Assembly (NCBI GenBank): GCA_015075325.1
Contig: JABTUP010000005.1
Span: forward strand, 116,137-180,136
DNA length: 64,000 nt
Reading direction: 5' to 3'
DNA from: Flavobacteriales bacterium
Lineage (GTDB): Bacteria > Bacteroidota > Bacteroidia > Flavobacteriales_E > Vicingaceae
Of the stretch, positions 35,458 through 44,027 are shown in pieces. How positions within the stretch are numbered: position 1 is the first letter of the stretch; each line of letters opens with the position of its first letter. The notes under the pieces were generated by a model. That model ran no database searches. It was given only the letters and a program-made list of their open reading frames with translations, and was not told where the DNA came from. Made by a program: the position numbers and the translations under genes.

Positions 35458-36453
35458 ATGGAAAAAGGCTTACGAGAAAATCGAAAAACCGAAGAAATTA
35501 GGGCTCAATTTCGCGAAACTCATTTACAAGTTTCCGACTTTATTTATCCTTTGTTTATCGAAGAAGGAAATAATATTAAAAAAGAAATTGCTTCCATGCC
35601 TGGAATATTCCGTTATTCGTTAGACCAAATTAACGACGAATTAAACGAAGTAGTAGCTTTGGGAATAAAATCGGTTATTCTTTTCGGCATTCCATTACAC
35701 AAAGATGCTGAAGGTTCGGAAAGCTGGAACGAAAACGGCATCATTCAACAAGCCATTCATTACATCAAAAAAAATTATCCAACACTTCAAGTAATTGCTG
35801 ATGTTTGCTTCTGCGAATACACCAACCACGGACATTGTGGCGTATTGTGCAACCACGATGTGGACAACGAATTAACCCTTAAAAATTTAAGAAAACAAGT
35901 ATTGGCTCAAGCAAAAGCAGGTGTCGATATGGTTGCTCCATCAGGCATGATGGATTTTGCAGTACTAGAAATAAGAGACGAATTAAATAAAAACGGATTT
36001 CAGCACATTCCTATTATGGGATATTCGGTAAAATATGCTTCGGCATATTATGGTCCGTTTAGAGATGCTGCCGATTCCACTCCAAGTTTTGGTGACAGAA
36101 GAACTTATCAAATGGATTCGGCAAACCGCAACGAAGCCATTAAAGAAGCTCAAGCAGATGTTGATGAAGGATCAGCAATTTTAATGGTAAAACCTGCTTT
36201 ATCGTATCTCGATATTATTCGTGATTTAAAAAATAACTTTGATTTACCCATTGCGGCTTACAATGTGAGCGGTGAATATGCCATGATAAAAGCCGCAGGC
36301 AAAAACGGCTGGATTGACGAACAACGGGTTATGATGGAAACCTTGCTTTCGATTAAAAGAGCTGGAGCCGATATTATTATTACCTATTTTGCGAAAGAAG
36401 CTGCTAAGATATTAAAAGCCTCCCCAACCCCTCCGAAGGAGGGCCTATGTTGA
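35458..36453 (+). CDS. hemB: porphobilinogen synthase (delta-aminolevulinate dehydratase), zinc type
   Basis: Condenses two 5-aminolevulinates to porphobilinogen in heme synthesis. The protein has 331 residues. Schiff-base lysines are Lys192 ([17 protein letters not shown]) and Lys245 ([10 protein letters not shown]). The metal loop [14 protein letters not shown] supplies Cys117, Cys119 and Cys127, the zinc-dependent form. The last 12 residues ([11 protein letters not shown]) and the stop are provided by a GC-rich repeat at 36417-36458, so the native C-terminus has been replaced. hemL and hemE follow on the same strand. Confidence 0.95.
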   Translation: MEKGLRENRKTEEIRAQFRETHLQVSDFIYPLFIEEGNNIKKEIASMPGIFRYSLDQINDELNEVVALGIKSVILFGIPLHKDAEGSESWNENGIIQQAIHYIKKNYPTLQVIADVCFCEYTNHGHCGVLCNHDVDNELTLKNLRKQVLAQAKAGVDMVAPSGMMDFAVLEIRDELNKNGFQHIPIMGYSVKYASAYYGPFRDAADSTPSFGDRRTYQMDSANRNEAIKEAQADVDEGSAILMVKPALSYLDIIRDLKNNFDLPIAAYNVSGEYAMIKAAGKNGWIDEQRVMMETLLSIKRAGADIIITYFAKEAAKILKASPTPPKEGLC

Positions 36454-36458
36454 TGGCT
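36417..36458 (+). repeat. GC-rich repeat, copy 2, entering the hemB 3' end
   Basis: Unit AGCCTCCCCAACCCC...GGAGGG...TGATGGCT, nearly identical to 28335-28376. CTCC and GGAG words can pair. It supplies the last hemB codons. Confidence 0.75.
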
Positions 36459-36528
36459 CATTCTTAAATGAAAAACAGATTTTAGAATTGATAGAAAATT
36501 ATTAAACATATAAAAATTTAAATCTCTC

Positions 36529-36555
36529 CCCTTCGGGGAGATTAAGAGGGGCTAA
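36529..36555 (+). repeat. GC-rich hairpin repeat just before hemL
   Basis: TCTCCCC-TTCG-GGGAGA is a perfect hairpin with a stable UUCG-type loop, followed by TTAAGAGGGGCTA and, two bases later, the hemL ATG. A sister copy lies just after hemL (37845). Confidence 0.75.
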
Positions 36556-36556
36556 T

Positions 36557-37840
36557 ATGAACAACACAAAATCACAAGAACTTTACAACAAGGGATTAAA
36601 ACACTTAGTTGGTTCGGTAAATTCTCCAGTACGAGCGTTTAAATCAGTAGGCGGAAATCCATTGTTTATTAAAAACGCTAAAGGCTCAAAAATTTATGAT
36701 GTTGACGGAAACGAATACATCGACTTAGTGCTTTCGTATGGTCCAATGATACTCGGACATGGAAACAAACAAGTTATTGACGCTGTAAGTAAACAAGTTA
36801 GCGAAGGATTTAGTTTTGGAGCTAGTACCGAAAACGAAATTATTTTAGCCGAAATGGTTTGTGCTGCTTTCCCTGGAATGGACAAAGTTCGTTTTGTAAA
36901 CTCAGGAACAGAAGCCATTTTAAGTGCTATTCGTTTGGCTAGAGCTTTTACCAAAAAAAATAAAATCATCAAATTTGCAGGGTGCTACCACGGACACAGT
37001 GATGCTTTATTGGTTGCTGCAGGTTCAGGCTTGGTAACGTATAGTTTACCCGGAAGTGCTGGTGTACCAGAAAGTGCAGTAAAAGACACGTTGATTGCAG
37101 AATACAACAACATTGAAAGCGTAAAAGCACACATCTCAAAACACAACGATATTGCAGCAGTTTTTATTGAACCCGTTGCAGGAAACATGGGCGTTGTTGT
37201 TCCAACCGATTCGTTTATCAAAGAACTTAGAAAAATCACTCAAGACGCAGGAATATTATTAGTGGTTGATGAAGTAATGACTGGATTCCGATCTAAATTT
37301 GGTGGAGCTCAAGATTTGTTGGGCATACAAGCTGACATTACATGCTTAGGAAAAGTAATTGGAGGTGGTTTCCCTGTTGGAGCTTACGGAGCAAGAGAAG
37401 AAATTATGAATCATGTGTCGCCATTGGGCAGCATGTATCAGGCTGGAACATTATCGGGCAACCCAGTTGCGATGGCTGCTGGTATTTCTACATTAACCGA
37501 ATTAAAAGCACAAAACCCTTACGAGAAATTTAACCAACAAGCTGAACAATTGGAAAAAGTTATGCTCGATGCAGCAGCAGCAAATGGAATTGATTTAACG
37601 GTTAATCGTTTTGGCTCTATGATAAATCCATTTTTCAGCAAAAAAACCATTACCAATTTTACCGAAGCTCAAGAATGCAATACAGCTCAATTCACTAAAT
37701 TTTTCTGGGGATTGATTGAAAACGGAATTTATATTCCACCGAGTCAGTTTGAAGCATGGTTTTTATCAAGCGTTATTTCTGATGAGGACGTGAATAAAAT
37801 TATTAATGCGATAAATAAAGCGATGGCTTTAGCTAAGTAA
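36557..37840 (+). CDS. hemL: glutamate-1-semialdehyde 2,1-aminomutase
   Basis: Makes 5-aminolevulinate from glutamate-1-semialdehyde (C5 pathway), the substrate of HemB. The protein has 427 residues, the usual length. It is a fold-type I PLP enzyme: SVNSPVRAF near the N-terminus, FVNSGTEA, CYHGHSDALLVAAGSG (substrate gate), VVDEVMTGFR and the PLP lysine Lys266 in CLGKVIGGGFPVG. The ATG start lies only a few bases after a GC-rich hairpin, which could influence translation. It lies between hemB and hemE; glutamyl-tRNA reductase (HemA) is not in the window. Confidence 0.96.
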   Translation: MNNTKSQELYNKGLKHLVGSVNSPVRAFKSVGGNPLFIKNAKGSKIYDVDGNEYIDLVLSYGPMILGHGNKQVIDAVSKQVSEGFSFGASTENEIILAEMVCAAFPGMDKVRFVNSGTEAILSAIRLARAFTKKNKIIKFAGCYHGHSDALLVAAGSGLVTYSLPGSAGVPESAVKDTLIAEYNNIESVKAHISKHNDIAAVFIEPVAGNMGVVVPTDSFIKELRKITQDAGILLVVDEVMTGFRSKFGGAQDLLGIQADITCLGKVIGGGFPVGAYGAREEIMNHVSPLGSMYQAGTLSGNPVAMAAGISTLTELKAQNPYEKFNQQAEQLEKVMLDAAAANGIDLTVNRFGSMINPFFSKKTITNFTEAQECNTAQFTKFFWGLIENGIYIPPSQFEAWFLSSVISDEDVNKIINAINKAMALAK

Positions 37841-37844
37841 CTCT

Positions 37845-37917
37845 CTCCCCTTGAGGGGAGCTAGAGGGGTGACTCTGGATATTAATAATCACCCACCTAA
37901 CCTCCCTCAAGGGAGGA
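37845..37917 (+). repeat. long imperfect inverted repeat between hemL and hemE
   Basis: The first arm CTCCCCTTGAGGGGAGCTAG plus AGGGGTGA opposes TCACCCACCTAACCTCCCTC plus AAGGGAG. Each arm also contains its own small hairpin. In the hem transcript it could fold into a large structure just before hemE. Confidence 0.75.
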
Positions 37918-37943
37918 ATAAAAAAAATAAAAATAAACTAAAC

Positions 37944-38981
37944 ATGACAACTTTCAACGATAATTTTTTAAAAGCCTGTAGAAGAGAAGAAACTCCTTAC
38001 ACTCCACTTTGGTTAGCCCGACAAGCTGGTCGCTACCAAAAAGAGTACATGAAAATAAAAGAAAAATACAGCATTATCGAAATCAGTACCATTCCCGAAG
38101 TGAGTGCAGAGGTTACTCTACTTCCAATCAATCAGTTTGAATTGGATTCGGCTATTATTTTCTCCGATATTTTAATTCCACTAGGACCGATGGGAATAAG
38201 CTTTGAATACAAAAAAGGCTATGGACCACATATTCACAACCCTATACAAACAGTTGCTGATGTGGAAAAACTTCAAATAGTTGACCCAGCAACCGAAATG
38301 TGGTACACCGGAAAAGCATTAACCATTTTAAAAGGCGAATTAAATGTGCCTTGTATTGGTTTTGTGGGAGCTCCATTTACTTTAGCAAGTTATATGATTG
38401 AAGGCGGACCATCTAAAAATTACGAAAAGATGAAAGCCTTTATGTACAACGAACCTAAGGCTTGGCATTTGTTAATGGATAAATTAGCTACCGTTATGGC
38501 AAACTACCTCAACTTTCAGATTGAAAGTGGAGCAATGGCTGTACAGATTTTTGATAGTTGGGTTGGTGCTTTAGATATTGATGATTACAACGAATACGTG
38601 TATGAACACGTGGAAAAAATGATTCAAATTGTAAAATCGAAATACCCAACTGTGCCAGTTATTTCAATGGGTGTAAATTCTGCACATTTAATACCGAGTT
38701 TGAAAAAAGCTAAACCTGATGTTATTGCTCTAGACTGGAGAACCGACATGGCTAAAACATGGCAAGAACTAAATTACGAAGTAGCCATTCAAGGAAACTT
38801 AGACCCCACAGCATTGTTTGCCGACTGGAACATTATTGAAGCAAAAACAAAAAAAATATTAGATGCTTTAAAAGGCAGACCAGGTCATATTTTCAATCTC
38901 GGACACGGTATTTTACCAGGCACACCCGTTGAAAATGTGAAACAGCTTTGTAAGTTTGTTCACGAGTATACAAGAAAGTAA
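37944..38981 (+). CDS. hemE: uroporphyrinogen decarboxylase
   Basis: Decarboxylates uroporphyrinogen III to coproporphyrinogen III. The protein has 345 residues from ATG 37944 (MTTFNDNFLKACRREE). An upstream TTG-initiated extension lies within the GC-rich repeat and is rejected. Signature segments: TPLWLARQAGRYQKEY (substrate-binding Arg), AIIFSDILIPLGPMG (catalytic Asp), GFVGAPFTLASYMIEGG and HIFNLGHGILPGTP. It is the third heme gene in order hemB-hemL-hemE. Confidence 0.96.
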   Translation: MTTFNDNFLKACRREETPYTPLWLARQAGRYQKEYMKIKEKYSIIEISTIPEVSAEVTLLPINQFELDSAIIFSDILIPLGPMGISFEYKKGYGPHIHNPIQTVADVEKLQIVDPATEMWYTGKALTILKGELNVPCIGFVGAPFTLASYMIEGGPSKNYEKMKAFMYNEPKAWHLLMDKLATVMANYLNFQIESGAMAVQIFDSWVGALDIDDYNEYVYEHVEKMIQIVKSKYPTVPVISMGVNSAHLIPSLKKAKPDVIALDWRTDMAKTWQELNYEVAIQGNLDPTALFADWNIIEAKTKKILDALKGRPGHIFNLGHGILPGTPVENVKQLCKFVHEYTRK

Positions 38982-38991
38982 ATTGTTATAA

Positions 38992-39090
38992 TTGCTCGCA
39001 GATTACGCTGATTAACGTAGAAATATTTGCGAAAATCTGTGAACCGACTAAAAGGTGCTAAACGAAGTTAAATCTGCGAGAGCATTTTTT
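38992..39090. repeat. dispersed 'CGCAGATTACGC' repeat, copy 3
   Basis: CTCGCAGATTACGCTGATTA at the left and TTAAATCTGCGAGAGC at the right form an inverted pair around about 60 bp. Same family as 11205-11275. Confidence 0.6.
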
Positions 39091-39124
39091 CAGCTTAATT
39101 GTTCATAAATCCTCTAAAAATAAT

Positions 39125-39157
39125 TTTGCTTTGTTTAGTTATCTTGCATTACATTTG
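39125..39157 (+). promoter_or_regulatory. promoter of the ChaN-like gene
   Basis: TTTG at 39125-39128, a 21-bp spacer, and TACATTTG at 39150-39157; the ATG is 26 bp further on. A good match to the Bacteroidetes sigma consensus. Confidence 0.65.
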
Positions 39158-39183
39158 CAATGCAACTAACAACCTAATACACA

Positions 39184-40047
39184 ATGAACTTTACAAAATT
39201 TTTGGTGCTGCTTTCAGCGGTATTTTTATTTTCTTTTTGCCCCGACGACAAGGAAGCTTATCAAGTTTTTGATGATTTAGGAAAAAAATCGAGCTATAAA
39301 AAAATACTAAAGAAAGCCGAAGAAGCAGATATTATTTTGTTTGGCGAATTACATAACAACCCAATTACACACTGGTTGCAATTCGAATTAACCAAAGATA
39401 TTTTTGAACAAGTAAACGAAAATATTGCCTTAGGAGCAGAAATGTTTGAAGCCGACGATCAATTGGTAATTAACGAGTATTTAGGCGGACATTATAATTA
39501 CGATATTTTTAAAAAAGAAGCGAAGGTTTGGCCAAACAACGAAACCGACTACCAACCATTACTAGATTTTGCTGTTGCCAACCAGCTATCATTTATTGCA
39601 ACCAATGTCCCACGCAGATATGCCAATATGGTTTATAAAGAAGGTTTTAAAGCTTTTAACCATTTAACTGATGATGCAAAAAAATACATGGTTCCCATTC
39701 CATTTATTTACGATGAAAAATTGCCAGGTTATGTTGAAATGAAAAAAATGGCTGGAGGTCATGGTGGTGATAATTTACCAAAATCGCAAGCATTAAAAGA
39801 TGCTACCATGGCTCATTTTATACTTAAAAACTGGGTTAAAGGCAAAACTTTTATTCATTATAATGGCTCTTACCACTCTAATAATTTTGAAGGTATTATG
39901 TGGTATTTAAAACAAGCCAATCCCGATTTGAAAATACTTACCATTAACACTGTGGAGCAGAAAAAAATTGACGAGTTAGATAAAGAACACGAAAGCACTG
40001 CTCATTTCATCATTGCTACACCTGAGTCGATGACTAAGACGCATTAA
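39184..40047 (+). CDS. ChaN-family (haem-binding, DUF399-like) exported protein
   Basis: The protein has 287 residues. The N-terminal signal (FLVLLSAVFLFSFC) ends in a Cys that may be lipidated. The ADIILFGELHNNPITHWLQ segment, with EMFEADDQLVINEYL, is the core of the ChaN/Cofac_haem_bdg_2 family; Campylobacter ChaN is a haem-binding lipoprotein. HFILKNWVKGKTFIHYNGSYH near the C-terminus holds the conserved His. It sits just after hemE but has its own promoter and a repeat in between. A role in heme or iron handling is inferred. Confidence 0.82.
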   Translation: MNFTKFLVLLSAVFLFSFCPDDKEAYQVFDDLGKKSSYKKILKKAEEADIILFGELHNNPITHWLQFELTKDIFEQVNENIALGAEMFEADDQLVINEYLGGHYNYDIFKKEAKVWPNNETDYQPLLDFAVANQLSFIATNVPRRYANMVYKEGFKAFNHLTDDAKKYMVPIPFIYDEKLPGYVEMKKMAGGHGGDNLPKSQALKDATMAHFILKNWVKGKTFIHYNGSYHSNNFEGIMWYLKQANPDLKILTINTVEQKKIDELDKEHESTAHFIIATPESMTKTH

Positions 40048-40053
40048 AACATT

Positions 40054-40129
40054 CGTCATTACGGGCTTGACCCGTAATCTATTTAAATACAATACCATTT
40101 TGAGATTGCGGGTCAAGCCAGCAATGACG
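40054..40129. repeat. 27-bp inverted repeat (REP-like hairpin)
   Basis: CGTCATTACGGGCTTGACCC plus GTAATCT opposes AGATTGCGGGTCAAGCCAGC plus AATGACG, with 22 bases between. It lies between the convergent ChaN-like and ABC-F genes and probably also stops transcription. Confidence 0.85.
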
Positions 40130-40163
40130 CACAACTAAAAACCATAATTACGAATATAAAAAA

Positions 40164-42095
40164 CTATCCCAATTTCCCTTTCAACTCTTCTTCCATCAAC
40201 TGGTGTTCCTCCCAATCATTCATGGCTTTTTCTAATGCTACTTTTGCTTGATTGTATTGCACTAATAAATCATCAGAATAAGTGCTTGTATTCATCAATT
40301 TGATGTTAAGGTCTTCAATATTACTTTCTAAACGCTCCACTTCTTTCTCTAAATTATTGATTTTGTTTTGGACACGTTTCAAGTCTTTTTCTAGCTGCTT
40401 TTTTTCATCAAAAGACAGTTTATTGTCGGTTACCACTTTTTCTACCTTAGCAACGGTTTTCTCTTTTTGCTCAAACTCACGAATGCTTTCTACTTTTTTC
40501 GATTTTAAGAAATCGTAAACACCACCAAGGAATTGTTTAACTTGTCCGTCTTTAAACTCATACATTTCCTCAACCAATCCATCTAAAAAATCCCTGTCGT
40601 GAGAAATTACAATTAAAGTACCATCATACTTTTGAAGTGCAGCTTTTAACACCTCTTTTGATCGAATATCTAAGTGATTGGTTGGCTCATCGAGCACCAA
40701 TAAATTGATTGGTTCTAACATTAATTTACACAATGCCACCCTTGCACGTTCACCACCCGATAACACTTTAATTTTTTTATCTGCTTCTTCGCCACCAAAC
40801 ATAAATGCTCCCAATAAATTTCGTACTTGCTTACGAATTTCGCCATGAGCAGCCTTATCAACTGTTTCGAAAACCGTCAATTCTTTATCCAATTCCTCGG
40901 CTTGATTTTGGGCAAAATAAGCCATGTTTACATTATGCCCAATTTTTAATTCTCCCTCATGTTCTAACTCACCAACAATAATTTTGGTCATGGTGGTTTT
41001 TCCTTCACCATTTTTACCTACAAAGGCAATTTTTTTACCCGATTCAATAAAAAAGTTGGCATCGTTAAAAATTCTTTTATCTCCATACGATTTACCAACT
41101 CCATTTGCTTCAACAACTACCTTTCCTGAGCGTGGTGCTGGCGGAAAATAAAAACGCATCGATGCAGTATCTTCTTCATCAATTTCTATTCTATCAATTT
41201 TATCTAATTGTTTAACCCTACTTTGCACCTGCACTGCTTTTGAAGCTTTCGACCTAAATCGTTCAATAAATTTTTCGGTATCGGCAATTTGTTTTTGCTG
41301 ATTGGTAAAAGCTGCCATTTGCTGCTCTCTTCGTTCTTTACGTTGCTCTAAATATTTTGAATAGTAGGTTTTGTAATCGTATATTTTTCCTAACGAAATT
41401 TCAATAGTTCTTGTAGTAACATGGTCAAGAAAAGCTTTATCATGAGAAATTAAAACAACAGCCCCATTGTACACTTTCAAGAAATCTTCCAACCATTGAA
41501 TCGATTCAATATCCAAGTGATTGGTTGGCTCATCGAGCAACAACAAATCTGATTTGGTTAATAAAATTTTTGCCAACTCAATACGCATACGCCATCCACC
41601 ACTAAACTCATCGGTTTGGCGATTAAAATCTTTTGGTGTAAAACCCAAACCTTTTAAAATGGTTTCAACATCGGCATCTACTGTAAACCCTCCAATTAAC
41701 GACAACCGTTCGTTGTAATCGTTCAAATGATTCAACAATTCCATGTAATCATCGGTTTCGTAATCGGTTCTGGTTTCCAATTGATGATTGATATCGTCGA
41801 TTTTAGCATTAATTAAATTAACTTCCTTAAATACCGACTTGGTTTCATCTAAAACGGTTTTACCGTGCCCAAAATCCATATCTTGAGGCAAATAACCAAT
41901 AGTAAAATCGGCAGGTGTAGAAACATTTCCCTCATCTGGTTGGTTTTCGCCTGCAATAATTTTTAATAGTGACGATTTTCCTGCACCATTTTTACCAACT
42001 AAACCAATTCTGTCTTGCTTATTTATTAAAAAAGATATTTTGTTAAAAAGATATCTTTCACCAAAATTTACTGTTAACTCATTTATTCCTACCAT
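40164..42095 (-). CDS. ABC-F family ATPase (Uup/EttA-like)
   Basis: Cytoplasmic twin-ATPase without membrane domains; ABC-F proteins act on the ribosome in translation or antibiotic protection. The protein has 643 residues. First cassette: Walker A GKNGAGKS at 34-41, signature FSGGWRMR, Walker B LLLLDEPTNHLD. The linker has the Arg/Lys-rich RFRSKASKAVQVQSRVKQ helix. Second cassette: VGKNGEGKTT, LSGGERARVALCK, LLVLDEPTNHLD. The C-terminal coiled coil (about 540-640; KKQLEKDLKRVQNKINNLEK) is Uup-like. The closest named relative cannot be fixed by eye. The start is ATG. Confidence 0.93.
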   Translation of the reverse strand: MVGINELTVNFGERYLFNKISFLINKQDRIGLVGKNGAGKSSLLKIIAGENQPDEGNVSTPADFTIGYLPQDMDFGHGKTVLDETKSVFKEVNLINAKIDDINHQLETRTDYETDDYMELLNHLNDYNERLSLIGGFTVDADVETILKGLGFTPKDFNRQTDEFSGGWRMRIELAKILLTKSDLLLLDEPTNHLDIESIQWLEDFLKVYNGAVVLISHDKAFLDHVTTRTIEISLGKIYDYKTYYSKYLEQRKERREQQMAAFTNQQKQIADTEKFIERFRSKASKAVQVQSRVKQLDKIDRIEIDEEDTASMRFYFPPAPRSGKVVVEANGVGKSYGDKRIFNDANFFIESGKKIAFVGKNGEGKTTMTKIIVGELEHEGELKIGHNVNMAYFAQNQAEELDKELTVFETVDKAAHGEIRKQVRNLLGAFMFGGEEADKKIKVLSGGERARVALCKLMLEPINLLVLDEPTNHLDIRSKEVLKAALQKYDGTLIVISHDRDFLDGLVEEMYEFKDGQVKQFLGGVYDFLKSKKVESIREFEQKEKTVAKVEKVVTDNKLSFDEKKQLEKDLKRVQNKINNLEKEVERLESNIEDLNIKLMNTSTYSDDLLVQYNQAKVALEKAMNDWEEHQLMEEELKGKLG

Positions 42096-42167
42096 GCCGC
42101 GAAATTAGTGAAAAGTTAGTTGATTTAAAATGGTTTAACCACGATGATTTTTCTAACTTTGTAAATA

Positions 42168-42270
42168 AATTAAAACGCAAATAACACAGATGGATAAGAT
42201 TAAACATAATTACATCTTTACTGTTATGTTTTTCTTAATTATCATAAAAATCGGCGTTATTAGCGTTCTA
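42168..42270. repeat. degenerate dispersed repeat, copy 4
   Basis: AAAACGCAAATAACACAGAT at the left and ATCGGCGTTATTAGCGTTCT at the right face each other across an AT-rich centre, as decayed members of the CGCAGATT family. A TAacTTTG box (42154-42161) just before it may be the promoter of the DUF983 gene. Confidence 0.4.
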
Positions 42271-42292
42271 TAAATTTAAAATCTTATTTAAA

Positions 42293-42682
42293 ATGCCTAA
42301 TGCAATAGTTAGTATTCTTCAGTTAAAATGCCCAAAGTGCAGACAAGGAGATTTATTTTGTAATAAAAAAACCTATCAATACAAAGGTTTTTTTGATATG
42401 CCAAAACATTGTGACAAATGTGGGCAAGATTTTGAAATAGAAACCGGTTTTTATTATGGAGCAATGTATGTTAGCTACGCTCTTACTATTGCAATTATTG
42501 TAGCTGTTTTTACAGCAATGTATGTCTTCAATATTTTTACCATCGAATTGTTTCTTATTTTAGATTTATTGGCACTATTGGCAACTTTACCATACGTATT
42601 TAAAGTTTCTCGTTCCATTTGGATTGCTTTAATGATAAAATACGACCCAAAAGCAATTGAAAAACATGAGCACAAAGCATAA
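42293..42682 (+). CDS. DUF983 membrane protein with zinc-ribbon-like N-terminus
   Basis: The protein has 129 residues. The N-terminal half has two Cys pairs (LKCPKCRQGDLF and KHCDKCGQDFEIE) that could hold a metal; the second half has two membrane helices (VSYALTIAIIVAVFTAMYV and ELFLILDLLALLATL). This is the standard DUF983 arrangement; the function is unknown. The stop overlaps the start of the next gene by 17 bp, so translation is coupled. Confidence 0.9.
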   Translation: MPNAIVSILQLKCPKCRQGDLFCNKKTYQYKGFFDMPKHCDKCGQDFEIETGFYYGAMYVSYALTIAIIVAVFTAMYVFNIFTIELFLILDLLALLATLPYVFKVSRSIWIALMIKYDPKAIEKHEHKA

Positions 42683-43316
42683 TATTACCGTTTCTAAAAC
42701 AGCAAACTATTATACTTTAGGCAATGTAAAAACCGCTAAAACGATTTGGTTTGTGCTGCATGGTTACGGCTATTTGGCGGAGTTTTTTATAAAAAAATTT
42801 GAACCCATATTAAACAACGAAACTTGTGTAATTGCACCAGAGGCACTTTCGAGGTTTTATTTAAACGGATTTAGCGGTAGAATTGGAGCAAGCTGGATGA
42901 CCAAACACCAACGTATAGAAGAAATTGAAGATTACTCAAACTACCTGCAATCACTTTATGAAACCATTTTAACAGAAAACAATAATAACTACACCAAAAT
43001 AAACATTGTTGGTTTTTCGCAAGGAGGTGCAACAGCTTGCCGATGGTTGGCTTCAAAAAATGTTTGGTGTACAAATTTTATCTTATGGGCAAGCGTTTTT
43101 CCTGATGACATTAATTTTAATTTCATCAAACCAAATACCAACACCACATTAATTTATGGAAACCAAGATGAATTTTTAACTGAAGAGCGAATCGCACTTT
43201 TAAGAAAACAAATTGAAGACTCCAAAATTGATGTTAATGTTATTACATTTGATGGAAAACACGACATTCCTAAAGAAGTTTTGGTTGAAGAAAGCAAAAA
43301 AAATAGCTGGAACTAA
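42666..43316 (+). CDS. alpha/beta hydrolase (phospholipase/carboxylesterase type)
   Basis: The protein has 216 residues from ATG 42666 (MSTKHNITV); a TTG 9 bp upstream is possible but unlikely. Features: the oxyanion segment FVLHGYGY, nucleophile elbow GFSQGG, acid residue in YGNQDEFL and catalytic His in FDGKHDIP. No signal peptide, so cytoplasmic. The substrate is unknown; PldB/Est-like small-ester hydrolases share this form. It lies between DUF983 and the NadR-like kinase in an apparent operon. Confidence 0.85.
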   Translation: MSTKHNITVSKTANYYTLGNVKTAKTIWFVLHGYGYLAEFFIKKFEPILNNETCVIAPEALSRFYLNGFSGRIGASWMTKHQRIEEIEDYSNYLQSLYETILTENNNNYTKINIVGFSQGGATACRWLASKNVWCTNFILWASVFPDDINFNFIKPNTNTTLIYGNQDEFLTEERIALLRKQIEDSKIDVNVITFDGKHDIPKEVLVEESKKNSWN

Positions 43317-43325
43317 GCCCAATCC

Positions 43326-43841
43326 ATGAAAAAAATTGTCATAACAGGTCCCGAATCTACCGGAAAATCAACAATTACTGAATTGTTGGCTAAACATTAT
43401 CAAACCATTTGGGTAAAAGAATATGCTCGTGAATATTTAGAAAAGCTAAACAAACCTTACACTTTCGACGATGTTTTACAGATGGCTAAAATTCAACTCG
43501 AAAAAGAAAATGAAGCCGAATGTAAAAAACCAAACACCTTATTATTAGACACCGATTTAACTGTTTTTAAAGTTTGGATAAACGAAAAGTACCAACAGCA
43601 AATTGATTGGATTGAAGAAGAAATCAAAAAGTCGTCAGACAAACTATTTTTTTTGTGCGACATTGATATTCCTTGGCAGGAAGACCCATTAAGAGAACAT
43701 CCTGATTTAAATGACCGTCAACGGATTTTCAATCAATACCTCGAAATTATGCAGCAAAACAAGTTTAACTACCACATTATTAGTGGAGATGTAAACGCTC
43801 GTTTAAAAAAATGTATAGAAATAGTAGATAACTTAATTTAA
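43326..43841 (+). CDS. NadR-like P-loop kinase (ribosylnicotinamide-kinase type)
   Basis: The protein has 171 residues. Walker A GPESTGKST lies at 8-16, then VKEYAREYLEK, TLLLDTDLTVFKVW (acceptor and Walker B region) and PLREHPDLNDRQ; this is the C-terminal kinase domain of NadR without the adenylyltransferase part. In Bacteroidota such kinases sit with PnuC/PnuT vitamin transporters and may phosphorylate nicotinamide riboside, or thiamine in thiamine-regulated loci. Here it lies directly before a TPP riboswitch and a thiamine-type receptor but upstream of the switch. The substrate is left open. Confidence 0.8.
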   Translation: MKKIVITGPESTGKSTITELLAKHYQTIWVKEYAREYLEKLNKPYTFDDVLQMAKIQLEKENEAECKKPNTLLLDTDLTVFKVWINEKYQQQIDWIEEEIKKSSDKLFFLCDIDIPWQEDPLREHPDLNDRQRIFNQYLEIMQQNKFNYHIISGDVNARLKKCIEIVDNLI

Positions 43842-43845
43842 GTTC

Positions 43846-43853
43846 TAATTTTG
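43846..43853 (+). promoter_or_regulatory. -7 box of the riboswitch transcript
   Basis: TAATTTTG directly before the riboswitch P1 stem predicts a transcript start near 43860, so the receptor has its own promoter after the kinase stop. Confidence 0.45.
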
Positions 43854-43854
43854 T

Positions 43855-43962
43855 CTTATCTCATTGGGGTGCCTTACTTTTCAGGCTGAGATTATACCCA
43901 TTTTTTCTAAGATGTTAGAAAAATAAACCTGATCCAGGTAATGCTGGCGTAGGTAGGATAAA
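43855..43962 (+). ncRNA. TPP riboswitch (THI element)
   Basis: All conserved blocks are present: GGGGTGCC, CAGGCTGAGA, ACCTGATCCAGGTAATGCTG and GCGTAGG. P1 is formed by TTATC and GATAA. An optional P3a stem (TTTTTTCTAA with TTAGAAAAA) lies in the middle. A 7-bp hairpin downstream (ACAAATG with CGTTTGT, 43986-44013) near the ATG lacks a T tail, which suggests control of translation rather than termination. High thiamine pyrophosphate should shut off the receptor gene. Confidence 0.96.
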
Positions 43963-44027
43963 AAAAACAATTAACAAGTTAAACACACAAATGTTTAGCC
44001 CCTGGCGTTTGTCAAAAAATTATTTAA

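Noticed and set aside
37851..37943. 31-residue N-terminal extension of hemE from a TTG
   Set aside because: The extension is encoded by the GC-rich repeat and includes Asn/Lys low-complexity; the family start matches the ATG at 37944.
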